Source: Streptomyces sp. CGMCC 4.7035 (GTDB lineage Bacteria; Actinomycetota; Actinomycetes; Streptomycetales; Streptomycetaceae). Taken from it: a stretch of DNA of 64,000 bases. Within the stretch, counting starts at the first letter, position 1; every line of letters starts with the position of its first letter. A model generated the notes under the pieces. That model was not told where the DNA came from. It saw nothing but the letters and a program-made list of their open reading frames with translations, and made no database searches. The stretch is taken from positions 2,542,001 to 2,606,000 of the forward strand of contig NZ_CP134053.1 in the NCBI RefSeq assembly GCF_031583065.1. Reading direction: 5' to 3'. Made by a program: the position numbers and the translations under genes. Shown one piece after another: positions 48,972-57,421 of the stretch.

Positions 48972-49034
48972 GCGGCATGCCGAATCAATGGTGCTCAAGC
49001 CACTCCCGGGAACAAAGGGGGAGTAGGGGGAAAT

Positions 49035-49841
49035 GTGCGCGAGATAGTGCGCCGCCATCTGGGCAAGGTGGTGGCCGGTGCGGCCGTTGCGGTGACCGGG
49101 ACCGCCGTGATGGTCGGGATCACCCTGCCGGGCTCGGTGTCGGCCCAGGAGTCCGGCGGCAAGGGCGGCGGGCTCTCCGCCCAGCAGGCGGCCCGGCAGG
49201 AACAGGGGGCGGTGGGGCCCGGCACCGTGGAGCAGGCCCCCGCCGAGGGCGCGAAGGGCAAGGGGGGCGACCCGCTGACCGATGACGAGATCAAGCGGGT
49301 CGAACGCATCGCGCTGAGCCGGCAGCAGTTCGCCGCCGGCGAGAACGTCGAGGGCGACAAGGGCCCGCAGCGCCTCTCCGTCGACCTGGCCGATCCGGAC
49401 GCGAACGAACTGGACGACCCGAACGCGCCGCGTCGCGCGGACGTGACGTTCTACAACTACAAGGACGACACACTCGTCACCAAGACGGTCAACCTGGACA
49501 CCGGGAAGGTCGAACAGACCGGCAGCCAGCACGGCGTGCAGCCGCCGCTCAGCCCGGACGAGAACGCCGAGGCGGCCAGGCTGCTGATCGCGGACCCGCT
49601 CGGGGCGGGCCTGAAGGCCGACTACAAGGACGCCACCGGCAAGGAGCTCACCTCGCCCGACCAACTGGTGCTCACCGGCATCGGTTACCGGGCGACTCCG
49701 GGCGCCCAGTCGGCGCTCCTCGACAAGTGCGGTGAGCACCGCTGTGTCCGGCTCTTCCCGAAGATCCCGAACGGATCCTGGATCGACAGCCGTTCCTTCG
49801 TGATCGACCTGAGTGCACGCAAGGTCGGCAAGCTCGGCTGA
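49035..49841 (+). CDS. Exported protein resembling the N-terminal domain of copper amine oxidase
   Basis: A 268-residue secreted protein with signal REIVRRHLGKVVAGAAVAVTGTAVMVGITL ... VSAQE (short extracts only; cleavage near SAQ). The core has ADVTFYNYKDDTLVTKTVNL then VQPPLSPDENAEAARLLIADP, a pattern I recognise as the N2/N3-type beta-alpha domains that precede the catalytic domain in copper amine oxidases. A Cys pair (KCGEHRC) lies near the end. The next gene encodes the catalytic domain alone, 111 bases downstream, so together they look like a split oxidase. GTG at 49035 with GGGGGA upstream gives a correct signal peptide. Confidence 0.7.
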   Translation: MREIVRRHLGKVVAGAAVAVTGTAVMVGITLPGSVSAQESGGKGGGLSAQQAARQEQGAVGPGTVEQAPAEGAKGKGGDPLTDDEIKRVERIALSRQQFAAGENVEGDKGPQRLSVDLADPDANELDDPNAPRRADVTFYNYKDDTLVTKTVNLDTGKVEQTGSQHGVQPPLSPDENAEAARLLIADPLGAGLKADYKDATGKELTSPDQLVLTGIGYRATPGAQSALLDKCGEHRCVRLFPKIPNGSWIDSRSFVIDLSARKVGKLG

Positions 49842-49952
49842 GCCGGTGGCCGCCCGCTCATGAGGAAACGTTCCTCCCGTCCATGACCGCGGTGCGCCTC
49901 GCCCTCCTCACCTCTCGTCCCTCTCGCTCTGTGCAACAGGAGTCTCTTCGTC

Positions 49953-51278
49953 ATGCACGTGAACAGAAACAGCCGTGCCCGCGGTCGGGCGCTTCGCAGG
50001 CAGGCCCTGACCGGCCTCCTGGCAGTCGGCCTCGCCTTCGGAGGCACGGCGGCCGCACCGGCCTTCGCCCAGCACAAGACCGCCGCGGCGCCCGCCGCCG
50101 AGTGCAGCGCGGCGTACCGGATCGAGCAGAAGCTCTCCACCGGCACCACCTGGCGGATGTGCTGGCGCTACGACACCAACGCCGGGCTCGTCCTGGAACA
50201 CATCTCGTACCAGCCGCCGGGTGAGGCCGCCCCGATCAAGGTCCTCAACAGCGCGCGACTGGCCCAGATCGACGTCCCCTACGACGACGGCTCGGTCGAG
50301 TACAGCGACCTGACGCAGGCGGGCTTCGCGCAGGGCCTGTCGGCGATGACGCCCGCCGAGTGCCCCGGCGGCACCATCAAGACGGTCAAGGTCCCGAACG
50401 GGGACCCACGGCACCCGAACGTCAACGGCCTGTGTACGACGACCCGTTCGCGCGGTCACGCCTACCGCATGCAGAGCGACAGCGGGAAGGTCTACCAGGC
50501 CCAGGGCAAGGACCTGCTGATCTACACCGTCAACCAGGTCGGCTGGTACGAGTACATCACCGAGTGGCGCTTCCAGGACGACGGCGCGATCAACATGAAC
50601 GTCGGCGCCACCGGCAGCCTTTCACCGTACGACTACGACGCGGGCGACGGCCGCGGCTGGCCGCTCGGCAAGGGCGCCAAGGCGTACGCCACCAGCCACA
50701 GCCACAACGTCTTCTGGCGGCTCGACTTCGGCCTCGACGGCTCCTCCAAGAACAGGATCGAGCAGTACGACTCCGTGGTCAGCCCGCCCGCGGGGGGCGC
50801 GCAGGCGCCGAGCAACAAGACCACGCGCACCAAGGTCACCGAGGAACTCGCGGGCGACGCCAAGAACATGCGCTGGTGGCGGGTCGTCAGCGACATCGGC
50901 AAGAACAAGGACGACCACCAGCGGTCGTACGAGATCGTCCCGGGCGCCTCGGCCAAGTACCTCGGCCGGAGCTTCACCAAGCACGACATCTACTTCACCG
51001 AGTACAACAAGTGCGAGCAGTTCGCCAGCGACAATCTCGGCAACTGCGGTACCGGAGCCGGTAAGTCCGTCGACAAGTGGGTCAACGGACAGACCCTCAC
51101 CCATCCGGTGGTCTGGATGAACATCGGTTTCCATCACATCGCGCGCGACGAGGACCAGCAGCCCATGCCGGTCCACTGGCAGGGCTTCTCGATCGCTCCG
51201 CGCGACGTCACGGCTATGAATCCGCTCACTCCGCCGGCCCTTGCCGACCAGAACGGCAAGCCCCGAAACGGTAGTTGA
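49953..51278 (+). CDS. Copper amine oxidase catalytic domain, secreted
   Basis: A 441-residue secreted protein (signal RQALTGLLAVGLAFGGTAAA ... FA) that aligns with the large catalytic domain of copper/topaquinone amine oxidases (about 400 residues) without the N2/N3 domains. Key residues appear kept: the catalytic-base Asp in YSDLTQAGF, the Tyr that would become topaquinone in TVNQVGWYEY (usual TxxNYD/E, here W before Y), the copper HxH in SHSHNVFWRLDF and a third His in IGFHHIARDEDQQPMPVHW. It would oxidise primary amines to aldehydes, H2O2 and ammonia. CAGGAG lies 10 bases before the ATG. Confidence 0.8.
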   Translation: MHVNRNSRARGRALRRQALTGLLAVGLAFGGTAAAPAFAQHKTAAAPAAECSAAYRIEQKLSTGTTWRMCWRYDTNAGLVLEHISYQPPGEAAPIKVLNSARLAQIDVPYDDGSVEYSDLTQAGFAQGLSAMTPAECPGGTIKTVKVPNGDPRHPNVNGLCTTTRSRGHAYRMQSDSGKVYQAQGKDLLIYTVNQVGWYEYITEWRFQDDGAINMNVGATGSLSPYDYDAGDGRGWPLGKGAKAYATSHSHNVFWRLDFGLDGSSKNRIEQYDSVVSPPAGGAQAPSNKTTRTKVTEELAGDAKNMRWWRVVSDIGKNKDDHQRSYEIVPGASAKYLGRSFTKHDIYFTEYNKCEQFASDNLGNCGTGAGKSVDKWVNGQTLTHPVVWMNIGFHHIARDEDQQPMPVHWQGFSIAPRDVTAMNPLTPPALADQNGKPRNGS

Positions 51279-51393
51279 GAAACGACCCTGTCCATCCGGC
51301 TGCATCGCGCCGCGCTCCCGGAGTACCCTTCCTTGATCGTTGGCTGGGGCCTGGCCCCTGGGGAGGCTCGGGGGAGCGGAAGGCGGTGCGCGG

Positions 51394-52632
51394 GTGGGCT
51401 CGGGAGAGCTGGAGCTGCCCCCTGGTGACGAGGGTCACGAGGGGAGCTCCGCGGATGTCCCGCCCGTGGCGGTGTCCCTGGCACGGCCGATGGAGATGGG
51501 ATCCATCGGACCGGAACTGGACTGGAACGCCGACGCGTGGCACGAGGTGCGTACGCGCGCCCAGCGGGCGGGGCGGGCCTATATCTGGCTGAATCTGGTC
51601 GAACAGCGGCTGCGCGCGGTCGTGGCCGCTGTTCTCCGTCCCATCTACGAACCCGTCCACGGCGACGAGTGGGTGGTCGCCGCGGCCGGACCGGCCGGGC
51701 AGGAGTGGGTGCAGCGCGCGGTCGCGGTACGCGAAGTCAGCCGCCGCAAGGGGTACTTGCTCGATCCAGCCGACGACAACGTGCTGAGCTTTCTGACGCT
51801 GCCGCAGCTGCGCGAGCTGATGGTGCAGCACTGGCCGTGCTTCGAGCCGTACGTCGACGAGCGCCGCGATGTCGAACTCGCCCTGGACGAGCTGGAAGTG
51901 ACCCGGAACGTGGTCTCGCGCAACCGGGCCCTGTCGGAGGCGGTCCTCGCCCAGGCCGAGCGTGCCTCGGCCAGGCTGCTGGAGATCCTCGGCGCGGGCA
52001 GTGACGTGCCGTCCGCGCGCAGGCTGCCCGTCGACGCGGTCGAGGACCTGGTGGGCGACCGGTACGCGGACGTGGTCGCCGTCCACCCGGACCGGGTACG
52101 GCTGCTGCGGCAGTTCCCCGCCGAGGACATCTTCGGCGGCGCCCGCCGCCTGGACGCGATCGGCATCGGCCTCAACCTGCTCGTACAGAACTTCTCCGGG
52201 CGCCGGCTGGTACGGCTGGCCGAGTCGGGCTGCCGGGTGCGTCTGCTGTTCCTCAACCCCGCCTCCAGCGCGGTCAAGCGGCGTGAGCGGGAGCTCGGCA
52301 TCAAGAAGGGCGAGCTGAGCCGTGCCGTCGAGATGAACATCCTGCACATGCGCCGGGTGCGGTCGAGGCTGCGCGATCCGGGCGCCTTCGAGATCCAGGT
52401 CTTCGACGAGACGCCCCGCTTCACCGCGTATCTGGTCGACGGGGACGGCTCCGACGGCATCGCGGTCGTGCAGTCCTATCTGCGGCGAACCCGCGGCATG
52501 GAGGCGCCGGTGCTGGTGCTGCGGAGCGGTAGCAGGGTGGTCAAATCGGACGAAGCGGATGAGAGCGGACTCTTCCCTACCTATCGCGAGGAGTTCGAAC
52601 TGGCCTGGGCGGATTCGCGGCCCGTGTCCTGA
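51394..52632 (+). CDS. SAV2148-type HEPN-domain protein
   Basis: A 412-residue soluble protein of an actinomycete family I recognise as SAV2148-like. An N-terminal HEPN-like helical part (RAQRAGRAYIWLNLVEQRLRAVVAAVL) is followed by a C-terminal DUF5919-type domain (IGIGLNLLVQNFSGRRLVRLAESGCRVRLLFLNPASSAVKRRE). The family is conserved in Streptomyces but its role is unknown; HEPN proteins are often RNases or RNA-binding. No RX4-6H motif was verified. GTG at 51394 is preferred (VGSGELELPPGDEGHEG); an ATG at 51340 would add a Gly-rich extension. Confidence 0.75.
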   Translation: MGSGELELPPGDEGHEGSSADVPPVAVSLARPMEMGSIGPELDWNADAWHEVRTRAQRAGRAYIWLNLVEQRLRAVVAAVLRPIYEPVHGDEWVVAAAGPAGQEWVQRAVAVREVSRRKGYLLDPADDNVLSFLTLPQLRELMVQHWPCFEPYVDERRDVELALDELEVTRNVVSRNRALSEAVLAQAERASARLLEILGAGSDVPSARRLPVDAVEDLVGDRYADVVAVHPDRVRLLRQFPAEDIFGGARRLDAIGIGLNLLVQNFSGRRLVRLAESGCRVRLLFLNPASSAVKRRERELGIKKGELSRAVEMNILHMRRVRSRLRDPGAFEIQVFDETPRFTAYLVDGDGSDGIAVVQSYLRRTRGMEAPVLVLRSGSRVVKSDEADESGLFPTYREEFELAWADSRPVS

Positions 52633-52768
52633 GCCGCCCTTCGGTCCCTCCGCGAACCGTGTCCTGAACCGTCCGACGGGGTAAGCGGAACGCGATCCTC
52701 GGATTGTCAGTGGCGCATGGGAAGGTGGAGACCACTGGGGGAACGCACCACCAAGAAGGGGGGCCGCC

Positions 52769-53491
52769 ATGGCCTGGCACCGGGAGCTGCTGATCGGATT
52801 CGACCTGGAGACGACCGGGACGGATCCGTATGAGGCACGCATCGTCACGGGGGCGGTGATCGAGGTCAGGGACGGACAGCCGCTGGGACGCCGGGAGTGG
52901 CTGGCCGACCCGGGCGTGGAGATTCCGGCGGACGCGGTGGCCGTGCACGGGATCAGCAATGAGCGTGCAACCGCTGAGGGCAGACCGGCCGACGAGGTCG
53001 CGGACGCGATCGCGGACGTCCTGGTGACCTACTGGAAGACAGGCGTTCCGGTGGTCGCCTACAACGCGGCCTTCGACTTGACCCTGCTCTCCGCCGAGCT
53101 GCGGCGGCACGGACTGCCGTCCCTGCGCGACCGCCTGGGCGGCCCGGACCCCGCCCCGGTCATCGACCCGTACACGATCGACCGCTGGGTGGACCGTTAT
53201 CGCCGCGGCAAGCGCAACCTCGAAGCGGTCTGCGGGGAGTACGGCGTCGCGCTGGAGGCGGCGCACAACGCCGGCGCGGACGCCCTGGCGGCGGCCCGCC
53301 TCGCCGCCGCGATAGCGTCCCGCCACTCGAAGATCGCGGCCCTCGGCCCGGCGGAGCTGCATCGCCGCCAGATCGAGTGGTACGCGGCCTGGGCGGCGGA
53401 CTTCCAGAGCTTCCTGCGCCGCAAGGGCGACACGGACGCGGTGGTGGACGGGACGTGGCCGCTGCGGAATCCGGCGGACCAGACGGTCTGA
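52769..53491 (+). CDS. DEDDh-type 3'-5' exonuclease
   Basis: A 240-residue DnaQ-like exonuclease: ExoI motif GFDLETTGTDP (Asp and Glu), ExoII AYNAAFDLTLL (Asp), and ExoIII HNAGADALAA (His and Asp), all residues present. It would trim DNA or RNA from the 3' end. The C-terminal extension with AELHRRQIEWYAAWAADFQ is typical of the actinomycete form. A GGGGGGCC-type site precedes the ATG. The gene is followed by the GGCCAAG repeat tract. Confidence 0.9.
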   Translation: MAWHRELLIGFDLETTGTDPYEARIVTGAVIEVRDGQPLGRREWLADPGVEIPADAVAVHGISNERATAEGRPADEVADAIADVLVTYWKTGVPVVAYNAAFDLTLLSAELRRHGLPSLRDRLGGPDPAPVIDPYTIDRWVDRYRRGKRNLEAVCGEYGVALEAAHNAGADALAAARLAAAIASRHSKIAALGPAELHRRQIEWYAAWAADFQSFLRRKGDTDAVVDGTWPLRNPADQTV

Positions 53492-53750
53492 CCAGGGGCC
53501 AAGGCCCAAGGGGCAAGGGCCGGGCGCCAGGGACTGGGTGCCAGGGGCAAAGGCCAACGGCCAGACGCCAGGGCCAAGGGCCAGGCCACGAGGGCCCAAG
53601 GGCCAGGGATGAAGACCAGGGACGAGGACCCAAGGGCCAAGGGCCAGGGACTAGGCGACAGGGTTAAAGGCCAAGGGCCAAGGGCCAAGGGCCAAGGACC
53701 AGGTGCCAGGGCCGAAGGCCAGATGCCAGGTGTCAGGGCCAGCAGCCAGA
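53492..53750. repeat. GGCCAAG-rich low-complexity tract
   Basis: About 260 bases between the convergent exonuclease and phosphotransferase genes consist of diverged copies of GGCCAAG and CCAGGG. The purest part lies around 53668-53697, where GGCCAAG is repeated about four times in a row (7-bp period). Strand composition is strongly purine-skewed (CAAGG/CCAGGG rather than CTTGG). It encodes no gene and is unlike any other part of the window; it probably arose by slippage. Confidence 0.85.
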
Positions 53751-53756
53751 GGCGGC

Positions 53757-54620
53757 TCAGAAGGGATACCAGCGCACCGTCTCGTCCCCGTCCCGCAGGG
53801 ACGCCACCCGTCGCTCGAACTCGGCCAGAGCCTTGGGGTTGCTCGGGGCGTGCTGGGCGACCCAGGCGCAGCTGGCGGTCTCGCGCGCGCCGCGCAGCAC
53901 GGAGCAGCCTTCCCACTCGCGCACGTCCCAGCCGTACGTCCGGGTGAAGGAGTCGTACGCCTCGGCCGGGAGCCCGTAGCGGTCGCGCGAGAGGGCCATG
54001 ACCACCAGGTCGTGCTCGCGCAGGTCGGCGGAGAAGGTCTCCAGGTCGACCAGGACCGGACCCTGCGGGCCGACGTACACATTGCGGGGCAGCGCGTCGC
54101 CGTGGATCGGGCCCGGCGGCAGCTGCGGTGTCAGCGCGGCCGCCGCGGCGGCGAACCCGTCGCGACGCTCGCGCAGATACGCCGCGTCGGCCGGGTCGAT
54201 CGCGTCTCCCGCCAGCCGCAGCCAGCGCTCCACACCGCCCAGCAGATCGCGCGGCGGCAGTTCGAAGGAGGGGGAGGGAAGTGCGTGCACGACCCGCAGC
54301 AGTTCGGCCAGATCCCGCGCTTCGGCGGGGCGCACGGAATCGGGCAGCCGGTGCCACACCGTCACCGGGTGGCCGTGCACCAACAGCGCCTTGGGGTCGG
54401 CCGCCCGCACCGCCGGGACGCCCGCCTCGGCGAGCCACACCGCGATGTCCAGCTCCCGCCGCGCGCGGTCGAGGAGCTCGGCGTCGCGGCCCACCTTGAC
54501 CACCAGGTCACCGGCGGCGAACACCGCGTTCTCACCCAGGGCGAGGAGCCGCGCGTCCCCTGCCGGGCGGGGCAGCACGCCCGCCGCGGCCAGCACGTCA
54601 CGTGCCGTTGCCTCGTCCAT
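53757..54620 (-). CDS. Phosphotransferase of the aminoglycoside phosphotransferase family
   Basis: A 287-residue kinase-fold protein. The N-lobe has FAAGDLVVKVGRDAELLDRARREL with the ATP-binding Lys, and the catalytic loop PIHGDALPRNVYV and metal-binding LVDLETFSADL are intact, unlike the other family member in this window. Substrates in this family range from aminoglycosides to sugars or choline; none can be named here. The ATG at 54620 has a strong GGAGGGG site. The gene ends beside the low-complexity tract. Confidence 0.88.
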   Translation of the reverse strand: MDEATARDVLAAAGVLPRPAGDARLLALGENAVFAAGDLVVKVGRDAELLDRARRELDIAVWLAEAGVPAVRAADPKALLVHGHPVTVWHRLPDSVRPAEARDLAELLRVVHALPSPSFELPPRDLLGGVERWLRLAGDAIDPADAAYLRERRDGFAAAAAALTPQLPPGPIHGDALPRNVYVGPQGPVLVDLETFSADLREHDLVVMALSRDRYGLPAEAYDSFTRTYGWDVREWEGCSVLRGARETASCAWVAQHAPSNPKALAEFERRVASLRDGDETVRWYPF

Positions 54621-54778
54621 GTGTTCCCCTCCGTGGCGTTGACGCGGTCCTTGACGGGCTCGGGGACGGTCGGCTGAGCGCGCACGCGGCGTCACGTTCC
54701 GGCCGTCCGTCGGCCAGTGTCGCATTCGCACAGGTGGGACGGTGTGCGCGGGGTGAGGCCCGGGGCCACGGACACGGC

Positions 54779-54811
54779 TACGTGGCCGGGGTGCCCCACC
54801 CCGGCCACGTA
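54779..54811 (-). terminator. Intrinsic terminator of the MMPL transporter gene
   Basis: A perfect 15-bp stem (TACGTGGCCGGGGTG at 54779-54793 and its complement at 54797-54811) with a 3-base CCC loop lies about 20 bases downstream of the MMPL stop codon on the minus strand. Confidence 0.85.
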
Positions 54812-54830
54812 CACCTTCACCGGCAGAAGA

Positions 54831-57098
54831 TCAGACCCCGACCTTCTCCCCCTCCACCGCCGGCGGCGGAGGCGGCGGGGCCATCAGGGCCGACTCGTCA
54901 TGGGTGAGGTCGGGCAGTCGGTGCAGCCACTTCGGCAGGTACCAGTTCCGCTCGCCGAGCAGGGCCATCACCGCGGGGAGCAGAATGCCCCGGATGACCG
55001 TCGCGTCGATGAGCACCGCGGCGGCGAGGCCCACGCCCATCTGCTTCATGGACTGCATGGACAGCGTGCCGAAGATCGCGAAGACGGCGACCATGATGAC
55101 CGCGGCACTGGTGACGACCCCCGCCGTGGTCACCACGCCGTGCGCGATCGCGTCCTTGGTCGTACGGCCCCGCATCCGCGCCTCGCGGATCCGGGAGACC
55201 ACGAACACGTGGTAGTCCATGGAGAGCCCGAACAGGATGACGAAGAGGAACAGCGGCAGCCAGGTGACGATGGCGCCCACACCCTCGGCGCCCACCAGTG
55301 ACGCACCCCAGCCGTGCTGGAAGACGGCGACCAGGATGCCGTACGCCGCGCCGACCGACAGCAGGTTCAGCGCGATCGAGGTGATCGCGACCGTCAGCGA
55401 GCGGAACGACAGCAGCATCAGCAGGAAGGCGAACACCACGACGAAGGCGAAGACCGGTGCCACCGACCCGACGAGCTGGTCGTTGAAGTCGTGCGAGCCC
55501 GCGACCTGCCCGGTGATCGGCGCCTGCACACCGTCGACCTTCCCGAGCGTGGCGGGCCGCACCTCGTCGCGCAGCTTCTCCAGGCTGGCACCCGCCTTGT
55601 CCCGGTCGGAGCCGCCGACCAGCGGGACGTAGACGAAGGCGATGTTCTCGGCGTCGTGCAGCTTGATGTCGACCGGGCCGCGCGAAGCGCCCGAACTGAT
55701 CGCCTGCTCCCGGAAGTCGGCGAGCGCGGACTTCACCTCGGGGGCGTTGATGTCCTTCGCCTTGACGACGACCTCGGCCGGTTCGGAGCCGCCCGGGAAG
55801 GCCGCGTTGACCCGGTTGTAGGTGCCGACGATGGGCAGCGAGTTCCCGAACTCCTGGTCCAGTGTCAGGTTCTCGGTCTTCATGCCGATCGCGGGCGCGG
55901 CGATCGCCAGCAGCGCGCCGGCCGCCACGACGACGGAGACGACGGGCTTGGCGAGCACGCCCCGCAGGACGGCGGTCCAGAAGCGGCTCCCGTTGGTGCC
56001 GCCCGTACCACCGTTCCGGCGCCGCATGGCCCGGTGCAGGAACGGAATCCGCCCCTTCTCCACCCGCTCGCCCAGCAGCGAGAGCAGCGCGGGCAGCACG
56101 GTCACGGACCCGACCATGGCGACCGCCACGACCATCAGCGAGGCCAGGCCCATCGCCTCGAACCCGGCGAGCCCGGTGAAGAGCATGCCCGCCATCGCCA
56201 CGCACACCGTGACGCCGGAGACGATGACGGCGCGGCCGCTGGTCGCGGCGGCGACCCGCAGGGCCGTTTCGGCGTCCCGGCCGGCCGCGCGTTCCTCGCG
56301 CTCCCGGCGCAGGTAGAACAGGCAGTAGTCGACACCGACGGCCAGACCGACCAGCAGCATCACGGAGTTGGCGGTGTCGCTCATCGGCTGCAGATGGCTG
56401 ACGATGCCCATCAGACCCATCGTCGCCATGATCGCGGTGATCGCCAGTGCCACCGGCAGCAGAGCCGCCACCAGTGCGCCGAAGGCGATGAGCAGAATCC
56501 CGAGGGCCACCGGCACGGCGGAGTACTCGGCCTTCTGGAAGTCGTCCCCGAACGCGTCGCTGAACGTCTTCATCATGCTGGCGCCGCCGATCTCCTCGAT
56601 CCGCAGCGATGTGTGGTTCTTCTGGACCTCCTTGACGGCCTTCAGGACCGGCTCCACCCGGTCGCCGGAGGTGTCCGCGTCGCCGCGCATGTCGAACTGC
56701 ACCAGCGCGCTGCGGCCGTCCTGCGAGATCGTGTGCGTGTCGTACGGCGACGTCACGTCGGTGACCTTGCCGGTCGCGTCGACCGCCTTGACGACGGCGT
56801 CGACGGCGGCCCGGAACTCGGCGTCCGTGGCCTTGACGCCGCCGTCCTTCGACTGGATCAGGACGGTCTCACCGGCCGGCTCCTCGATCCCGGCCTGCTT
56901 GATGATCTGGGCGGCGGTGTGGGTCTCGCCCTTGAGTTGATCGCTCTCGTCGACGTCGACCCGGCCCACCGCCGAGCCGATCCCCATCGCCAGCACGACG
57001 AACAGCACCCAGATGCCCACGGCAGCCCATCGGTGCCGGGCGCTCCAGCCGCCGGCCCGGGCGGCGATTCCCCGCACCCGTGTATCTCCGTTCCCCAT
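54831..57098 (-). CDS. MMPL-family RND transporter
   Basis: A 755-residue membrane protein with about 12 helices in two halves, each with a helix, a large extracytoplasmic loop and a bundle of helices. RND signature regions include LLVGLAVGVDYCLFYLRREREERAAG and the second half FVILFGLSMDYHVFVVSRIREA, with the proton-relay Asp/Tyr pairs (VDY and MDYH). A Pro-rich C-terminal tail precedes the stop. It would export lipids or hydrophobic compounds. The ATG at 57098 has a GAGGGGG site. Confidence 0.92.
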   Translation of the reverse strand: MGNGDTRVRGIAARAGGWSARHRWAAVGIWVLFVVLAMGIGSAVGRVDVDESDQLKGETHTAAQIIKQAGIEEPAGETVLIQSKDGGVKATDAEFRAAVDAVVKAVDATGKVTDVTSPYDTHTISQDGRSALVQFDMRGDADTSGDRVEPVLKAVKEVQKNHTSLRIEEIGGASMMKTFSDAFGDDFQKAEYSAVPVALGILLIAFGALVAALLPVALAITAIMATMGLMGIVSHLQPMSDTANSVMLLVGLAVGVDYCLFYLRREREERAAGRDAETALRVAAATSGRAVIVSGVTVCVAMAGMLFTGLAGFEAMGLASLMVVAVAMVGSVTVLPALLSLLGERVEKGRIPFLHRAMRRRNGGTGGTNGSRFWTAVLRGVLAKPVVSVVVAAGALLAIAAPAIGMKTENLTLDQEFGNSLPIVGTYNRVNAAFPGGSEPAEVVVKAKDINAPEVKSALADFREQAISSGASRGPVDIKLHDAENIAFVYVPLVGGSDRDKAGASLEKLRDEVRPATLGKVDGVQAPITGQVAGSHDFNDQLVGSVAPVFAFVVVFAFLLMLLSFRSLTVAITSIALNLLSVGAAYGILVAVFQHGWGASLVGAEGVGAIVTWLPLFLFVILFGLSMDYHVFVVSRIREARMRGRTTKDAIAHGVVTTAGVVTSAAVIMVAVFAIFGTLSMQSMKQMGVGLAAAVLIDATVIRGILLPAVMALLGERNWYLPKWLHRLPDLTHDESALMAPPPPPPAVEGEKVGV

Positions 57099-57421
57099 GA
57101 CGGGCTTGCCCCCTCGTGTCGGGCGACGACCCCCTGCCGCCACCGCTCGCTTCGAATGTAGGGGGCGGATAAGAACGACTCGTCGTGCTCCTCGGTGAAC
57201 CGCGAACGGCCCGACTCATCCCCTCGGAGCCCGTCGCCTCCCCCTCTGGGAGGACCGTGACCCCTTACACCTACTCGGGTTCCGGGGGATCGGGCTCAGG
57301 GTCCCGGTCCGCCTCCACGCCCAACTCCCCCCGGGCAGGCCGGTGCCCGTGTCCCAGCGGTACCACCCGGAATCCTCCCCTGCCCCATGGCGCGTCCACA
57401 CGACTGTGCGAGGCTCGTGGC
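57099..57421. other. Divergent intergenic region
   Basis: 323 bases between the MMPL transporter and the reductase genes. It is GC-rich with no gene, no clear inverted repeat and no recognised promoter motif. A weak GAACGACTCGTCG stretch around 57170 is the only notable sequence. Confidence 0.35.

Noticed and set aside
48822..49034. Upstream extension of the exported amine-oxidase-like protein
   Set aside because: The open frame continues upstream, but it lacks a signal-peptide-compatible start and GGGGGA lies before the GTG at 49035.
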